Counted from the stretch's first letter, positions 43,098 through 52,800 are shown. The stretch is DNA of 64,000 nt from Paracoccaceae bacterium (GCA_019090795.1 JAHRVG010000041.1:1-64000); one strand, 5' to 3'. Program-made: numbers and translations. The notes: a model not told the origin generated them from the sequence alone.

Positions 43098-44171
43098 TTA
43101 GGTAGCCTTGACCGGGGCGCAAATCCATTCCCACTGGTCAACCACCAAATCTGCAATTACGGCCCCAATCCACATGCAGAATAGAGCCAGCCAAGCAGTT
43201 AGCGCAAAGACCGAACCGCCTGTTACTCCGGCACCAATGGCACAGCCGCCCGCCAACATGCCACCCATTCCCATCAGGGCCGCGCCAACCATCGAGCGGC
43301 GCATTATACGCGGGCCGTCAAAGCCTTGTATCTTCAACTCTCCGGTAAAGGCGGCCGCTATGAATGCTCCTAGGAACACACCGGGGACCAGCCCGATGTC
43401 AAAATCTAGAACCGGGTTATCAGTAAGAAGGAACATCAGGGTATTGGCCGAGGGACCGGTGAAGGTGGCACTGACCACAGGGACGGGGTCAAAGCTGACG
43501 GCGGCGAGGGCAAAAGTTGTGGCCCAGCCAAGGGCCACTGCAAAGCCGACACCTGAGGCCATAAACAGGGTTTGCCAGCTGACGCGATTGCGCCAACTGA
43601 GGTAAAAAGCTAGGGCGGCAATAGCAATTCCCAGAAACAGACCTGTAACATCAGGCAGGCCCATCGCATCAAGCAGGTGAATGTTCACCCCGTTGGGAGT
43701 GATCCACAGAGCAGCCAACTGGTTGCGCAGAGGGGCCAGCCAGCCGTGCAGCGACATTTGCGCGACAACGGCGAAAACCAGACCAGATACTACCGCGCGC
43801 AGGTTTCCGGTTGCAGCCAACACCAACAGGCGCCCCGAACAGCCGCGCGCCAACACCATACCGACACCAAACATCAACCCGCCAATGATCGCACCAGAAT
43901 AGGATCCGGGCACAGACATGATACGCGCATCTGCGGTGTTGATCAGGCCTGATAATTCTGCCGCTTGGGTCCAGATCACCGCCGTGGAAAATGTTAGCAG
44001 CCAGACCGATATGCGCCGTCCAAGGATACCGCGCGCGAACTCCACCGATGCCGCGCGCAGGCAGAACTGCGAACGTTGGGCTGCAATGCCGAAGATGACG
44101 CCCACAAGCAAACCGGCCAAAGCGGCAGCTTGCGGCTCTCCGGTGGCTTCAATCAGAGGGACAATGTCCAT
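43098..44171 (-). CDS. YeeE/YedE family transporter (thiosulfate/sulfur)
   Basis: 357 residues with about ten hydrophobic segments. Conserved Cys motifs of the family are present: AAQRSQFCLRAASVEFARG, GMVLARGCSGRLLVLAATGNLRA and GGMLAGGCAIGAGVTGGS. Characterised members (TsuA) import thiosulfate through such a cysteine relay; others carry other sulfur species. Together with the DsrE-like gene it suggests a small reduced-sulfur module. An ATTC-N8-GAAT site lies about 80-95 bases before the start, matching the consensus I recall for the sulfide-responsive repressor SqrR of Rhodobacter. Confidence 0.88.
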   Translation of the reverse strand: MDIVPLIEATGEPQAAALAGLLVGVIFGIAAQRSQFCLRAASVEFARGILGRRISVWLLTFSTAVIWTQAAELSGLINTADARIMSVPGSYSGAIIGGLMFGVGMVLARGCSGRLLVLAATGNLRAVVSGLVFAVVAQMSLHGWLAPLRNQLAALWITPNGVNIHLLDAMGLPDVTGLFLGIAIAALAFYLSWRNRVSWQTLFMASGVGFAVALGWATTFALAAVSFDPVPVVSATFTGPSANTLMFLLTDNPVLDFDIGLVPGVFLGAFIAAAFTGELKIQGFDGPRIMRRSMVGAALMGMGGMLAGGCAIGAGVTGGSVFALTAWLALFCMWIGAVIADLVVDQWEWICAPVKAT

Positions 44172-44251
44172 GGCGGTTCTCTTTGCATACGCTGGAATCA
44201 GGCCCTTACTAGGCCTGCTTGCGGCGGGAAACCTTGATCTGGATCAATTGT

Positions 44252-44267
44252 ATTCCATTTTGTGAAT
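44252..44267. promoter_or_regulatory. Candidate SqrR/BigR-type operator upstream of the YeeE/YedE gene
   Basis: ATTC-CATTTTGT-GAAT, exactly ATTC-N8-GAAT, which I recall as the core recognised by SqrR, an ArsR-family persulfide-sensing repressor. It lies in the divergent-free gap upstream of the sulfur transporter and downstream of no other start, so it most likely controls that gene. No sqrR gene is in the window. Confidence 0.5.
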
Positions 44268-44286
44268 GTAATGAGAGGGCGGGTCT

Positions 44287-44841
44287 CTATGGAGCAATGA
44301 TTTTCATCAGATCATCGACTGTATCCACCACTTCGAATAACTCACGAAGGGAAGAGTCCGCAAAACCGTGATCAATCTGGTGGGCTATCAAATCGGTAAG
44401 CGGTGTCCAGTAGTCTTCAACATTGAGCAAAAACACCGGCTTGTCATGCAGGCCCAGTTGTTTCCACGTCAGTACCTCAAAAAATTCATCAAGCGAGCCG
44501 GCACCGCCGGGCAGGGTGACAATCACATCGGCGTTCATAAACATGACCTTTTTGCGCTCGTGCATGTTCTCGGTGATCACAAAGGCGGATAGGTCGCGTT
44601 TGCCGACCTCCAAATCCATCAAATGCACCGGTATAACACCAAAGGTCTCGCCGCCTGCCGCCTGAGTGGCATTGGCAACTGCGCCCATCAGGCCGACATC
44701 TCCGGCACCGTAAACCAGCCTTAGCCCCGATTTGGCCAGCGCTTTGCCAAGATCGGTCGCGGCGGTGTTATAGGCAGGGTTCGTGCCAAAGCGAGAGCCG
44801 CAATAGACGCAGACAGAGCGGGGATTATGTTTGGTTTTCAC
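44287..44841 (-). CDS. LOG family protein (TIGR00730)
   Basis: 184 residues with a Rossmann-like nucleotide fold: SVCVYCGSRFGTNPAY at the start, LRLVYGAGDVGLMGAVANA, and PGGAGSLDEFFEVLTWKQLG, the family's phosphate loop (usually PGGxGTxxE; here Ser replaces Thr). Members hydrolyse nucleoside 5'-monophosphates to base and ribose 5-phosphate; LOG enzymes in plants and some bacteria release active cytokinins. The bacterial role is often housekeeping. No coupling to neighbours is visible. Confidence 0.88.
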   Translation of the reverse strand: MKTKHNPRSVCVYCGSRFGTNPAYNTAATDLGKALAKSGLRLVYGAGDVGLMGAVANATQAAGGETFGVIPVHLMDLEVGKRDLSAFVITENMHERKKVMFMNADVIVTLPGGAGSLDEFFEVLTWKQLGLHDKPVFLLNVEDYWTPLTDLIAHQIDHGFADSSLRELFEVVDTVDDLMKIIAP

Positions 44842-44953
44842 GGTTTTGTATCCTTCGTGAGTGGCATTTTGCCTTTTGCTGATTTAGGGTGTATCACGCG
44901 ACAAGAGGCACAACGAGAGCAATTTGTGTGCTTTAGGGAAGTGAAGGCTGCTT

Positions 44954-46156
44954 ATGAGGACTTGGCTCACATCAGGAGTAGGGATTGCAAGTGCAACGGG
45001 TGCTGCTGTGGTGGTGGCAGTTGTCGCTACGGTAGTTTTAAAAAACTCCGACAATCAGGTGCAGGAACCCGCTTTAGTCACGGCACCTCTTGCGGATAAA
45101 CCGTCTGAACCAAAGCCAGTAACTGTGGTTCCTGAGGTTGTTGCAGTACCGAAGTCTGATCCAAAAGAAAAACCGGTTAAGGATGCAGAGAAGCCAATTG
45201 CGCCGAACGCTGACACGCAGACGGTGGCGATAAAACCGGCGCAGCCAAAGGTTCAGTCGACGGTAGCAGTTGATTATGTGGTGCCGGAATTTGATTTGGT
45301 GCGCGTCGATTCTGAAGGTTCTGCTGTTATTGCAGGAGCGGCCGAACCCGGGGCTTTGGTGCGTATTCGGTTCGGGGTGCAAACTATCCAAACAGTCACC
45401 GCCGATAATCGGGGCGCATTTGTTGCGCTGATTGATCTGCCTGCTAACAGTGTGGCGCGGCCTTTGGTTTTGGAACAAGTGCTGAGTGGGGGGCAAATCG
45501 TACCCTCGGTTGACACTGTTCTTGTGCTGCCGCGCATCGCTGAATCCACTGTGCCGCCCAAGATCGTTATGGCCAGCACCAGCGGTGTGACAGTGTTGCA
45601 AGCTGGCCCAATTACCCCTCCTGAGGCGGAAACTGTATCGGCACCGGTGAATGTAACCCCGATTGAGGCTGAGGCACCGGCACTGGCGGCGGTGCAAACT
45701 GTGGAATTAGGTCTATCTTTGGATACGATTTCTTATGACAAAACCGGTGACGTTGTGTTGGCGGGGCGCGGCAGTTCGGATCAGTTCGTGCGGGTCTATG
45801 TGGATAACAAACCAGTTGAAACCGAAACTGTGCCAAGTGACGGACAGTGGAAAGTGGTGTTGCCCGAGGTCAAAGAAGGTGTCTATACGCTGCGGGTTGA
45901 CGAGATTGACCAAAAGGGCACGGTTACCGCGCGGGTTGAAAGCCCGTTTAAGCGCGAAACGCCCGAAGTTGTGTTAGAAGCGGCTGAACCCCTGCGCAGT
46001 TCGGTGACGGTACAACCCGGCCATACGCTGTGGGCACTGGCACAGGATCGGTATGGTGATGGGGTAAAATACGTGCAAATACTGAACGCCAACCGTGGCC
46101 GTATCCGAAACCCGAACCTAATTTATCCGGGGCAGGTGTTCGCATTGCCCAAGTAG
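44954..46156 (+). CDS. LysM-domain envelope protein
   Basis: 400 residues. An N-terminal hydrophobic segment (SGVGIASATGAAVVVAVVATVVL) serves as an anchor. A Pro/Lys-rich linker follows, then two Ig-like beta modules (SAVIAGAAEPGALVRIRFG and GDVVLAGRGSSDQFVRVYVDNK), and a C-terminal LysM domain (TVQPGHTLWALAQDRYGDG, IRNPNLIYPGQVFALPK) that binds peptidoglycan. This layout is common in Rhodobacterales. GTGAAGG precedes the ATG. The C-terminus is convergent with a TetR gene; intergenic repeat copy B lies between. Confidence 0.87.
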   Translation: MRTWLTSGVGIASATGAAVVVAVVATVVLKNSDNQVQEPALVTAPLADKPSEPKPVTVVPEVVAVPKSDPKEKPVKDAEKPIAPNADTQTVAIKPAQPKVQSTVAVDYVVPEFDLVRVDSEGSAVIAGAAEPGALVRIRFGVQTIQTVTADNRGAFVALIDLPANSVARPLVLEQVLSGGQIVPSVDTVLVLPRIAESTVPPKIVMASTSGVTVLQAGPITPPEAETVSAPVNVTPIEAEAPALAAVQTVELGLSLDTISYDKTGDVVLAGRGSSDQFVRVYVDNKPVETETVPSDGQWKVVLPEVKEGVYTLRVDEIDQKGTVTARVESPFKRETPEVVLEAAEPLRSSVTVQPGHTLWALAQDRYGDGVKYVQILNANRGRIRNPNLIYPGQVFALPK

Positions 46157-46234
46157 GCGGAGGCGCTTGCGCGCCGTTCCTATGAGCGCTGTGCGCGATT
46201 GGCGTATCATTGCGAGGTGGTTTTCGGGCAAACC
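46157..46234. repeat. Intergenic repeat, copy B
   Basis: Directly after the LysM gene stop. Opens GGAGGCGCTTGCGCGC, continues TGAGCGCTGTGCGCG and ends GAGGTGGTTTTCGGGCAA, so it shares its opening with copies at 3741 and 6711, its middle with 6711, and its end with 3811. Lies between two convergent genes. Confidence 0.5.
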
Positions 46235-46239
46235 CAGCC

Positions 46240-46830
46240 CTAGGCTTTAAACCCGTCGATTAGACAGCCGATCAGACGGCTACCCTCTTTTTGCAGATCA
46301 AACGCTTTGTTTTCCAGAGACCATCGCATTGCAAGGCCTTGCAATGTCGCCAGCACAAGGGCGGTTGCATCGGCAGGTACAAGATCCGGCCTGAAGGCAC
46401 CGGTTTTTATACCTTGGGCAAACAGGCTGGCAAAACGGGCACGGCGGAGGTTCATGACGCGCTCGAAGTGCTGGCGCAGTTGTTCGTTTTCTACGTGTAA
46501 TTCACGCGAGAACAGGATGGCTGGGATCGCGGGATTTCGGGCGATGCTTTGCAGGTGATTAGCAACCAGATCAGATAGTTGTTCGGCGGGGGAAGCGTTT
46601 GTGGTGTCCGCTTTTTCGGCAGAGAGGGTGATTGCGATATGTTCGCCAACCGCTTGCCAGATGGCTGATTTGGTGGCGAAATGGCGGAATATCGCGGGTT
46701 GGCTAAGGCCCAGGGCATCGGCCAGATGTTGCGTTGTCAACCGATCCGGTCCGATATCTCCCGCAAGGCGGATTGCCGTCAAGACAATCTCGCGCTTGCG
46801 CTCTTCTGCCGTTTTACGTGTGCGGGCCAT
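46240..46830 (-). CDS. TetR family transcriptional regulator
   Basis: 196 residues. N-terminal helix-turn-helix: RKREIVLTAIRLAGDIGPDR, LTTQHLADALGLSQPAIFRH and FATKSAIWQAV. The ligand domain (LFSRELHVENEQLRQHFERVMNLRRARF) resembles the AcrR/RutR-like group. It lies 51 bases downstream of the cytochrome c' gene in the same direction, and a 34-bp palindrome lies just before that gene, opposite an Atm1-type exporter; it is therefore the likely repressor of both. Confidence 0.88.
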   Translation of the reverse strand: MARTRKTAEERKREIVLTAIRLAGDIGPDRLTTQHLADALGLSQPAIFRHFATKSAIWQAVGEHIAITLSAEKADTTNASPAEQLSDLVANHLQSIARNPAIPAILFSRELHVENEQLRQHFERVMNLRRARFASLFAQGIKTGAFRPDLVPADATALVLATLQGLAMRWSLENKAFDLQKEGSRLIGCLIDGFKA

Positions 46831-46881
46831 GTGTTTTCCGAATAATAGAGGTCAGTTCGAAGCGGTCAACGGCCACTGGCC

Positions 46882-47334
46882 TTAGTTGCCTTGGTGCTGA
46901 ATACCAAAACGATAGCTGGCATGGCAAGCCGTGCAGTTTAGTAAAAGTTCGCTTAATTCGGCCACGATTTCTATTGGTTCATCTGATATGCTGGCACTGA
47001 GGGATATTTCGTCAAAGGCTTGATGGGTTACCATGCCAAGTTTTTTGAACTCCAGCGGAAGTTTCGCCATCAGGGGGGCTGGCACTCCTTGGGCCGCGCG
47101 CATACCCATGACGCTTGCAGCTTGGGATACGGCCTCCATGTTGTCTTTGGCAATCCCTTCAGTGATGGACTGCACGGCCTCCAGAAAGCTACGCATCTCG
47201 CCCAGCAAAGCGTCAAGTTCCGCTGGTTCAACCAGAATAGGGGTGCGTTCGTCAGCGTTTGCCAGTGTAGTGCTGCTTAGACCCAGCGTGAGTAAAAGGG
47301 TTGCGGGAATGGATTTGATCAACTTGGATTTCAT
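46882..47334 (-). CDS. Cytochrome c' family protein
   Basis: 150 residues with a signal peptide (IPATLLLTLGLSSTTLANA). Helical throughout, with the heme-binding CxxCH near the C-terminus (LLNCTACHASYRFG), the class II cytochrome c' arrangement. Such four-helix proteins bind NO or serve electron transfer. Length fits (about 130 mature residues). Whether it is a true pentacoordinate c' or a c556-like low-spin protein cannot be told here; QSITEGIAKDNMEAV and SVMGM fit the c556 side. The start lies ten bases from the palindromic operator. Confidence 0.82.
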   Translation of the reverse strand: MKSKLIKSIPATLLLTLGLSSTTLANADERTPILVEPAELDALLGEMRSFLEAVQSITEGIAKDNMEAVSQAASVMGMRAAQGVPAPLMAKLPLEFKKLGMVTHQAFDEISLSASISDEPIEIVAELSELLLNCTACHASYRFGIQHQGN

Positions 47335-47344
47335 CGGCTTTACT

Positions 47345-47378
47345 CCATTTAGTTAGTTATAAGTCACTAGCTAAATGG
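47345..47378. promoter_or_regulatory. 34-bp palindromic operator between cytochrome c' and ABC exporter
   Basis: Two 16-base arms, CCATTTAGTTAGTTAT and (as reverse complement of the right arm) CCATTTAGCTAGTGAC, agree at 13 of 16 positions around a two-base centre. It ends ten bases from the cytochrome c' start and 138 bases from the exporter start. Size and symmetry fit a TetR-family dimer pair. The TetR gene is in the adjacent unit. Confidence 0.65.
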
Positions 47379-47515
47379 CCCCTTGCAAAAATCAACACGC
47401 AGCCTGAAGGATGGCCGTGGAAAAGAGAGCACTGAAATCACGCCTTCACGGGTTATCTTCTGGCCTTTCCATCGCAGCAGCCCTATCTAGTACTGTCTTA
47501 GACAGGGATTGCCAA

Positions 47516-49348
47516 ATGCCAAGAATAACCACCAGCACAAAAACCGTGTCACGAAAACAGGGCATGGGCATTATTCGCCGGGTCATTCCTTACCTTTGGC
47601 CAGACGATGCGCCGTCGATCAAGGCCCGCGTTGTTCTTGCGATGTTCATTCTGGTACTCGCGCGGGTCCTCAGTGTGGCGACGCCATTTTTGTATAAGGC
47701 GGCAGTTGATGCGCTTGTACCGGCAGAGGGGGCGGTTCCACCTGCGTTAATGTTGGGGTTGGGGGCAGTTGGGTTGGTGGTGGCCTATGGTGCCATGCGG
47801 CTGGCGACGGTTGGGTTTAACCAGTTGCGCGATGTGGTTTTTGCCAAAGTGGGGCAACGTGCGCTGCGTAAACTGGCGCTTGAGACATTTGAGCATATGC
47901 ACGCGCTGTCGTTGCGCTATCACATCAGTCGCAAAACTGGCGGATTGAGCCGAATTATTGAACGTGGCGTCAAGGGGGTGGAGTTCCTGTTGCGTTTTAT
48001 GTTGTTCTCAATCGGCCCGCTGGTGTTGGAGCTATTGATGATCGGGGCGATACTGTATTACGTCTTTAACGTTTGGTATCTGGCTGTGGTGGTGGTAACG
48101 ATCGGTCTTTATATCTGGTTCACTTTTGCGGTGACCGAATGGCGGGTTAAAATTCGCAAAGAGATGAATGATCAGGACACGGCGGCAAATCAAAAGGCCA
48201 TCGACAGCTTACTTAACTACGAGACGGTGAAGTATTTCAGCGCTGAAAAGCGCGAAGCGGAACGATATGATGTTTCGATGAGAAAATATGCCGAAGCTTC
48301 GCTTAAGACCAGCTATTCACTAGCTTTTCTGAATTTTGGCCAGTCGGTGATGATTACTGCGGGTTTGGTGATTATGATGATAATGGCTGCAATCGGGGTG
48401 CAGAACGGGGTGATGACTGTTGGCGAATTTGTGATGGTCAACGCCTATATGATCCAGATCACCATGCCGCTGAATTTTCTTGGAACGGTTTATCGCGAAA
48501 TCCGCCAGTCTTTGGTGGATATGGGTGAGATGTTTGATCTGTTGGGTCAACCTGCAGAGGTGACGGACAAGCCGGGGGCCGCTGCGTTGAAGGTACCTGC
48601 GGGCGAGATCACTTTTGAAGGAGTTGGTTTTTCCTATGAGCCTTCGCGTACCATCCTGCAATCGCTGGACCTGCGGGTTGGTCCGGGGCAAATGGTAGCG
48701 GTTGTCGGGCCATCTGGTTCGGGGAAATCAACTATCGGGCGGCTGCTGTTTAGGTTTTATGACGTGCAACACGGCGCGATTAAAATTGACGGGCAGGATT
48801 TGCGCGATGTGACGCAAGACTCGGTGCATGAGGCCATCGGGATCGTGCCCCAGGATACTGTGCTGTTCAACGATACCATTGGCTATAACATCGCCTACGG
48901 GCGGGCGGGTGCAACGCAAGAACAGGTGGAAGAGGCCGCACGGGCGGCGAAAATCCATGATTTTGTGGTCAGCTTGCCGGAGGGTTATGCCACCACTGTA
49001 GGCGAGCGTGGTCTAAAGCTGTCAGGGGGCGAGAAACAGCGGGTGGGTATTGCCCGCACCTTGCTGAAAAATCCGCCGATCCTGTTGCTGGATGAGGCGA
49101 CATCGGCACTCGATAGCGAGACAGAGCATAATATTCAGGACAGTCTGCGCTCAATGGGGCAGGGGCGTTCTGTGATTACGATTGCGCATCGCCTCTCGAC
49201 TGTGGTTGAGGCGGATATTATTGTGGTTCTGGAAGCGGGGCGCGTGGTCGAACAAGGCACCCATGAGGCACTACTGGTTAAAGACGGACGCTATGCGCAG
49301 ATGTGGCAACGCCAGCAGGCGGATGAAGAAAAACGGGCGGTAGCCTAA
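47516..49348 (+). CDS. Atm1-type ABC exporter (permease-ATPase half-transporter)
   Basis: 610 residues from the ATG at 47516 (CAGGGA before it); the frame is open to 47411 but those 35 residues lack conserved features. A membrane domain of six helices is followed by an ATPase: VAVVGPSGSGKSTIGRLLFRFY (Walker A), LSGGEKQRVGIARTLLKNPPILLLDEATSALD (signature, Walker B) and VITIAHRLSTVV. The permease carries the TGGLSRIIERGVKG and NYETVKYF segments typical of ATM1/HMT1 transporters, which export glutathione-linked metals or persulfides. A perfect CTGTC-TTA-GACAG repeat lies at 47493-47505. Divergent from cytochrome c'. Confidence 0.9.
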   Translation: MPRITTSTKTVSRKQGMGIIRRVIPYLWPDDAPSIKARVVLAMFILVLARVLSVATPFLYKAAVDALVPAEGAVPPALMLGLGAVGLVVAYGAMRLATVGFNQLRDVVFAKVGQRALRKLALETFEHMHALSLRYHISRKTGGLSRIIERGVKGVEFLLRFMLFSIGPLVLELLMIGAILYYVFNVWYLAVVVVTIGLYIWFTFAVTEWRVKIRKEMNDQDTAANQKAIDSLLNYETVKYFSAEKREAERYDVSMRKYAEASLKTSYSLAFLNFGQSVMITAGLVIMMIMAAIGVQNGVMTVGEFVMVNAYMIQITMPLNFLGTVYREIRQSLVDMGEMFDLLGQPAEVTDKPGAAALKVPAGEITFEGVGFSYEPSRTILQSLDLRVGPGQMVAVVGPSGSGKSTIGRLLFRFYDVQHGAIKIDGQDLRDVTQDSVHEAIGIVPQDTVLFNDTIGYNIAYGRAGATQEQVEEAARAAKIHDFVVSLPEGYATTVGERGLKLSGGEKQRVGIARTLLKNPPILLLDEATSALDSETEHNIQDSLRSMGQGRSVITIAHRLSTVVEADIIVVLEAGRVVEQGTHEALLVKDGRYAQMWQRQQADEEKRAVA

Positions 49349-49437
49349 TGCATTTCTGGTTTTGCACGGATGTTTAGATAGCCTCTGGCGTTTCAATTAC
49401 CTGCCATAAGGTGCTCCGTTCCGGCGCATTCCTAAAA

Positions 49438-49458
49438 GCCGGGCCTGTATGGCCCGGC
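49438..49458 (-). terminator. Intrinsic terminator for the CDGSH gene
   Basis: Perfect 8-bp stem GCCGGGCC / GGCCCGGC with a five-base loop; on the minus strand it is followed by TTTTAGG. It lies 22 bases past the stop of the minus-strand CDGSH gene and could also stop readthrough from the exporter. Confidence 0.8.
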
Positions 49459-49480
49459 GTCTGTGCTGCAAGGTTACGCC

Positions 49481-49756
49481 TTACACTGGCAGCGCATCGC
49501 CTTCGGACAGGTCGCCTAGTTTGCTGTGGCTGCCGTCGCAAAAGGGCGCTTTGTCACTGGCTTTGCATTGGCATAAAAAGGCGGGGCCGGACTTTTCTGC
49601 CGTAAAAGCAAAAGGCGCGATTTCGGTGCCTTTATGCGCGCCGTCGCAAAAGGGCTGTGCGGCAGAGCGGCCACAACGACACCAAAAGTATTTCTTACCT
49701 TCTACGAGTTCTACTTTGGTCGGTTTCAGGGCGGAGATGATCGGGGCTTCGGCCAT
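49481..49756 (-). CDS. CDGSH iron-sulfur protein (two motifs)
   Basis: 91 residues containing two CDGSH modules, WCRCGRSAAQPFCDGAHKG and LCQCKASDKAPFCDGSHSKL, each a C-x-C-x(9)-C-x3-H [2Fe-2S] site like those of mitoNEET, but both in one chain. In the first the Ser is Ala. These proteins hold labile, redox-active clusters and are linked to iron and redox handling. It points toward the Atm1-type exporter, whose families are also linked to iron-sulfur traffic; a shared role is inference. Confidence 0.93.
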   Translation of the reverse strand: MAEAPIISALKPTKVELVEGKKYFWCRCGRSAAQPFCDGAHKGTEIAPFAFTAEKSGPAFLCQCKASDKAPFCDGSHSKLGDLSEGDALPV

Positions 49757-49843
49757 AGGTAAATTCCTTATTCAGGGTGCTTGAGGCGATTTCAGTTGTC
49801 CCCTTTGTAGAGAGTTCAACAATGTTTACAAGTCTTTGGCCCG

Positions 49844-52800
49844 CTATTCTGCTGCACGCAAACGTGGTTGTGTGCCAGGGTTTTGTCCCTCGTTAGGGCG
49901 TTCCGTTGTGGGATCAGGCTCTGCCCAGTTGATTGCCAGCGCTTTTTGTTTGCGCGCGGCCCTGCGTTGGCGATGGTTTTGCGCCAGTTCGCTGTCAGGC
50001 CCTGCCAGTATTGCACCGGTAAAGTTTGACAGGCTGTAGGCCCCTGCGACAATCCAGACGCGCAAGGCCAATAAGGAGGGCGTCAGCACTAGCGTTAACA
50101 CGGTGGCTACTCCAAGGCCAAATACGACCGCCGTTGCCAGCTGTTTCCACCAAAGCGCTGTTGGCGCATCAAGGGTATAGCCACCATTGTAAAAATTAAT
50201 CGACAGGCCGAACATCATCGGTGCAAGGCCGGCCATGGTGGTGATGGTGGTCAGCAGAACCGGGCGAATGCGATCCTCGGTGGTGCGTACAATGGCTTGC
50301 AAGCGTGGCATATAGGCGGCGTATTCTTGATAGGTGTCGATCAGAACAATGTTGTTGTTCACCACAATTCCAGCCAGCGCCACAATTCCCGTGCCGGTCA
50401 TAATAACCGAGAAGGTTTGCCCCATTACCAGCATCCCAATCAACACCCCTGCGGTGGAGAGAACCACGGCCACCAACACCAGCATCGAGTTGTAGATCGA
50501 GTTGAACTGCGCCAGCAGGATCACAAACATCAACCCCAATGCACCGATAAAGGCTTTGCTCAGAAAAGCCATGCTTTCGGCCTGTTCTTCTTGGTCACCC
50601 TTCCATTCCCACTCAATACCTGCAGGTAGGATTGCATCTTCCTCAAGCCATTTGGTCATTGCTTTGATCTGGTCGCCCGGATTGTTGGGCTTGGCCCCTT
50701 TGGTGCCCTCGGTGACAATCTGGGCGTCTGAGTTGACAAAAAGGTCGGGCAGAATATCGGCCTTGATGTCGAAATAGCGTTTGGAATCCGCGCGGTCGAT
50801 TTGGCCCAATTTGGGCACAGCGGTGCGGGTGATAAAGTTTGACAGCGGGATCAGCCCCTCGCGGGTGCGCACCCGCAGGGTGTCGATGGTGGAAAGCAAC
50901 CGGTCCTTTTGTGGCAGCCGCACGCGAATTTCGATTTCATCATCCGATGTATCGACCCGCATTTTATCCAGCAACAAGCCGCGCGTGACAAGTTGTACCA
51001 TGGCCCCGACCTGCACCACATCCGCGCCAAAGCGCCCGGCCTTTTGCACATCCACATCAATTTGCCAGTCGATACCGGGCAGGGGGCGGGTGTCCTCGAT
51101 CTGGGTCAGGCCGGGTGTGGTGGTGAACTTCTCGTTTACCATTTTGGCGCTGTCCAGCAAATCCTGCCAGTCTTGCCCGTATAGGCGTAGCGTCAGCGGC
51201 TTGCCAGAGGCCGGTCCCATGGATTCTTCGGAGACCTCGGCGTGGATACCGGGGATGGTTTTTAGACGCTGGTTGATTTTTTCCAGAATGACTGTACCCT
51301 TAATGCGTTCATCCCAAGGGGCAAGTTCGATTTGCACCTGCCCAATCGCGTCAATCGGTGTTTGCCCGCCCTTGGTGTTCTGGTCCAGCCCGCCTTTGCC
51401 CGCAAAAGCAAATATCGATTCAACGCCTTCCACCTGTAGAACTTCAGCCTCGACCTTGCGCACCAGATGGTCTTTCTCGCTCAGCGACATGTTCCCGCGG
51501 GCGCGCACATAGACAATTGCACGTTCGGGGTCGGTTTTGACGAAAAATTCTGTGCCAAGGTTGTTTTCACTAAAATAGGTAAAAACGCTGAAAACAAAGC
51601 CAGCTGTTGCAGCGACAACCACCACGGGCATCACCGGATTGCCGGATAGGAAATGGATCAGCCCGCCAAACAGGCTGCGCCGGTACCCGGCCTTTATTTT
51701 CTTGGGGCGAGGTTTGGGGGTAAGGGAACCACCAAAGGCCGAAAGACCCATCGTAGCAAGGGCAATAAAAATGGCCCCTTCTGTGAATTGGCTGCGCAGA
51801 AAGGCGATGGCCCCTGCGTAAAATACCGCTGCGGCACCGGCCAGCAGGATCAGGCGCAGGCTCCAGTGGAGGCGATTGCGCAGGAGGGTTGCAATGTCAT
51901 GTAAGGCGCGTGAAATGCGTCCCGCCACGCCACCAACGACTGGCAGGTAAATCAAGGCTACCAACAATGAGGAGGAAAGCACGAAAATTAAGGTGACCGG
52001 CAACATGGCCATGAATTCCCCAGGAACACCGGGCCAGAACAGCATTGGCAAAAAAGCGCAAAGCGTGGTGGCGGTGGAGGAGGTGATCGGCCAGAACATC
52101 CGCTTGGCGGCGGTGGCATAGGCTGTCATCGGGCCTACGCCCTCGGTTATTTTTTTATCCGCATATTCGACCACCACAATGGCCCCGTCCACCAACATGC
52201 CCACCGCGAGAATAAGGCCAAACATAACCATATTTGAAATCGCAATACCCATTACTGCCATTGCCGCAAAACTAAGCAGGAATGAGGTCGGAATGGCGAA
52301 GCCAACCAGTAAGGCGGAACGCAGGCCAAGCGAGGCCAGAACCACGATCATTACCAGTGCAACCGCTGTCAGAACCGATGCTTGTAACTGCTCCACCATG
52401 CCCCCAACTTGCGTGGATTCATCCATGGAATAGCTAACGGTAATGCTGTTGCGCAGCTCTTTTGGCCATTCGGCCTGTGCAGCGGCTACGGTGTCGCGGA
52501 CTTCTTGCACGGTGTTGATCAGGTTCACACCTTTGCGTTTCACCACTTGCAAGGCGATTGTGCTCTGGCCGTTATAACGGGCGGTGCCGCGACGGTCCTC
52601 GAAGGTTAGGCGGATGTCGGCCAAATCGCCAAGGGTAATCAAGCGGTTGCCGTTTACCTTGACCGGTAAGGAGTAGACGTCAGTAGGATCGTTGAACGAA
52701 GAGGGGATCTTGACAGAAAATGCCCCATTCGGGGTTTCGACCTCGCCTGCGGCAATTAACTGGTTGTTGTTGATGACCACCCCGATCAAATCGGTGGCGG

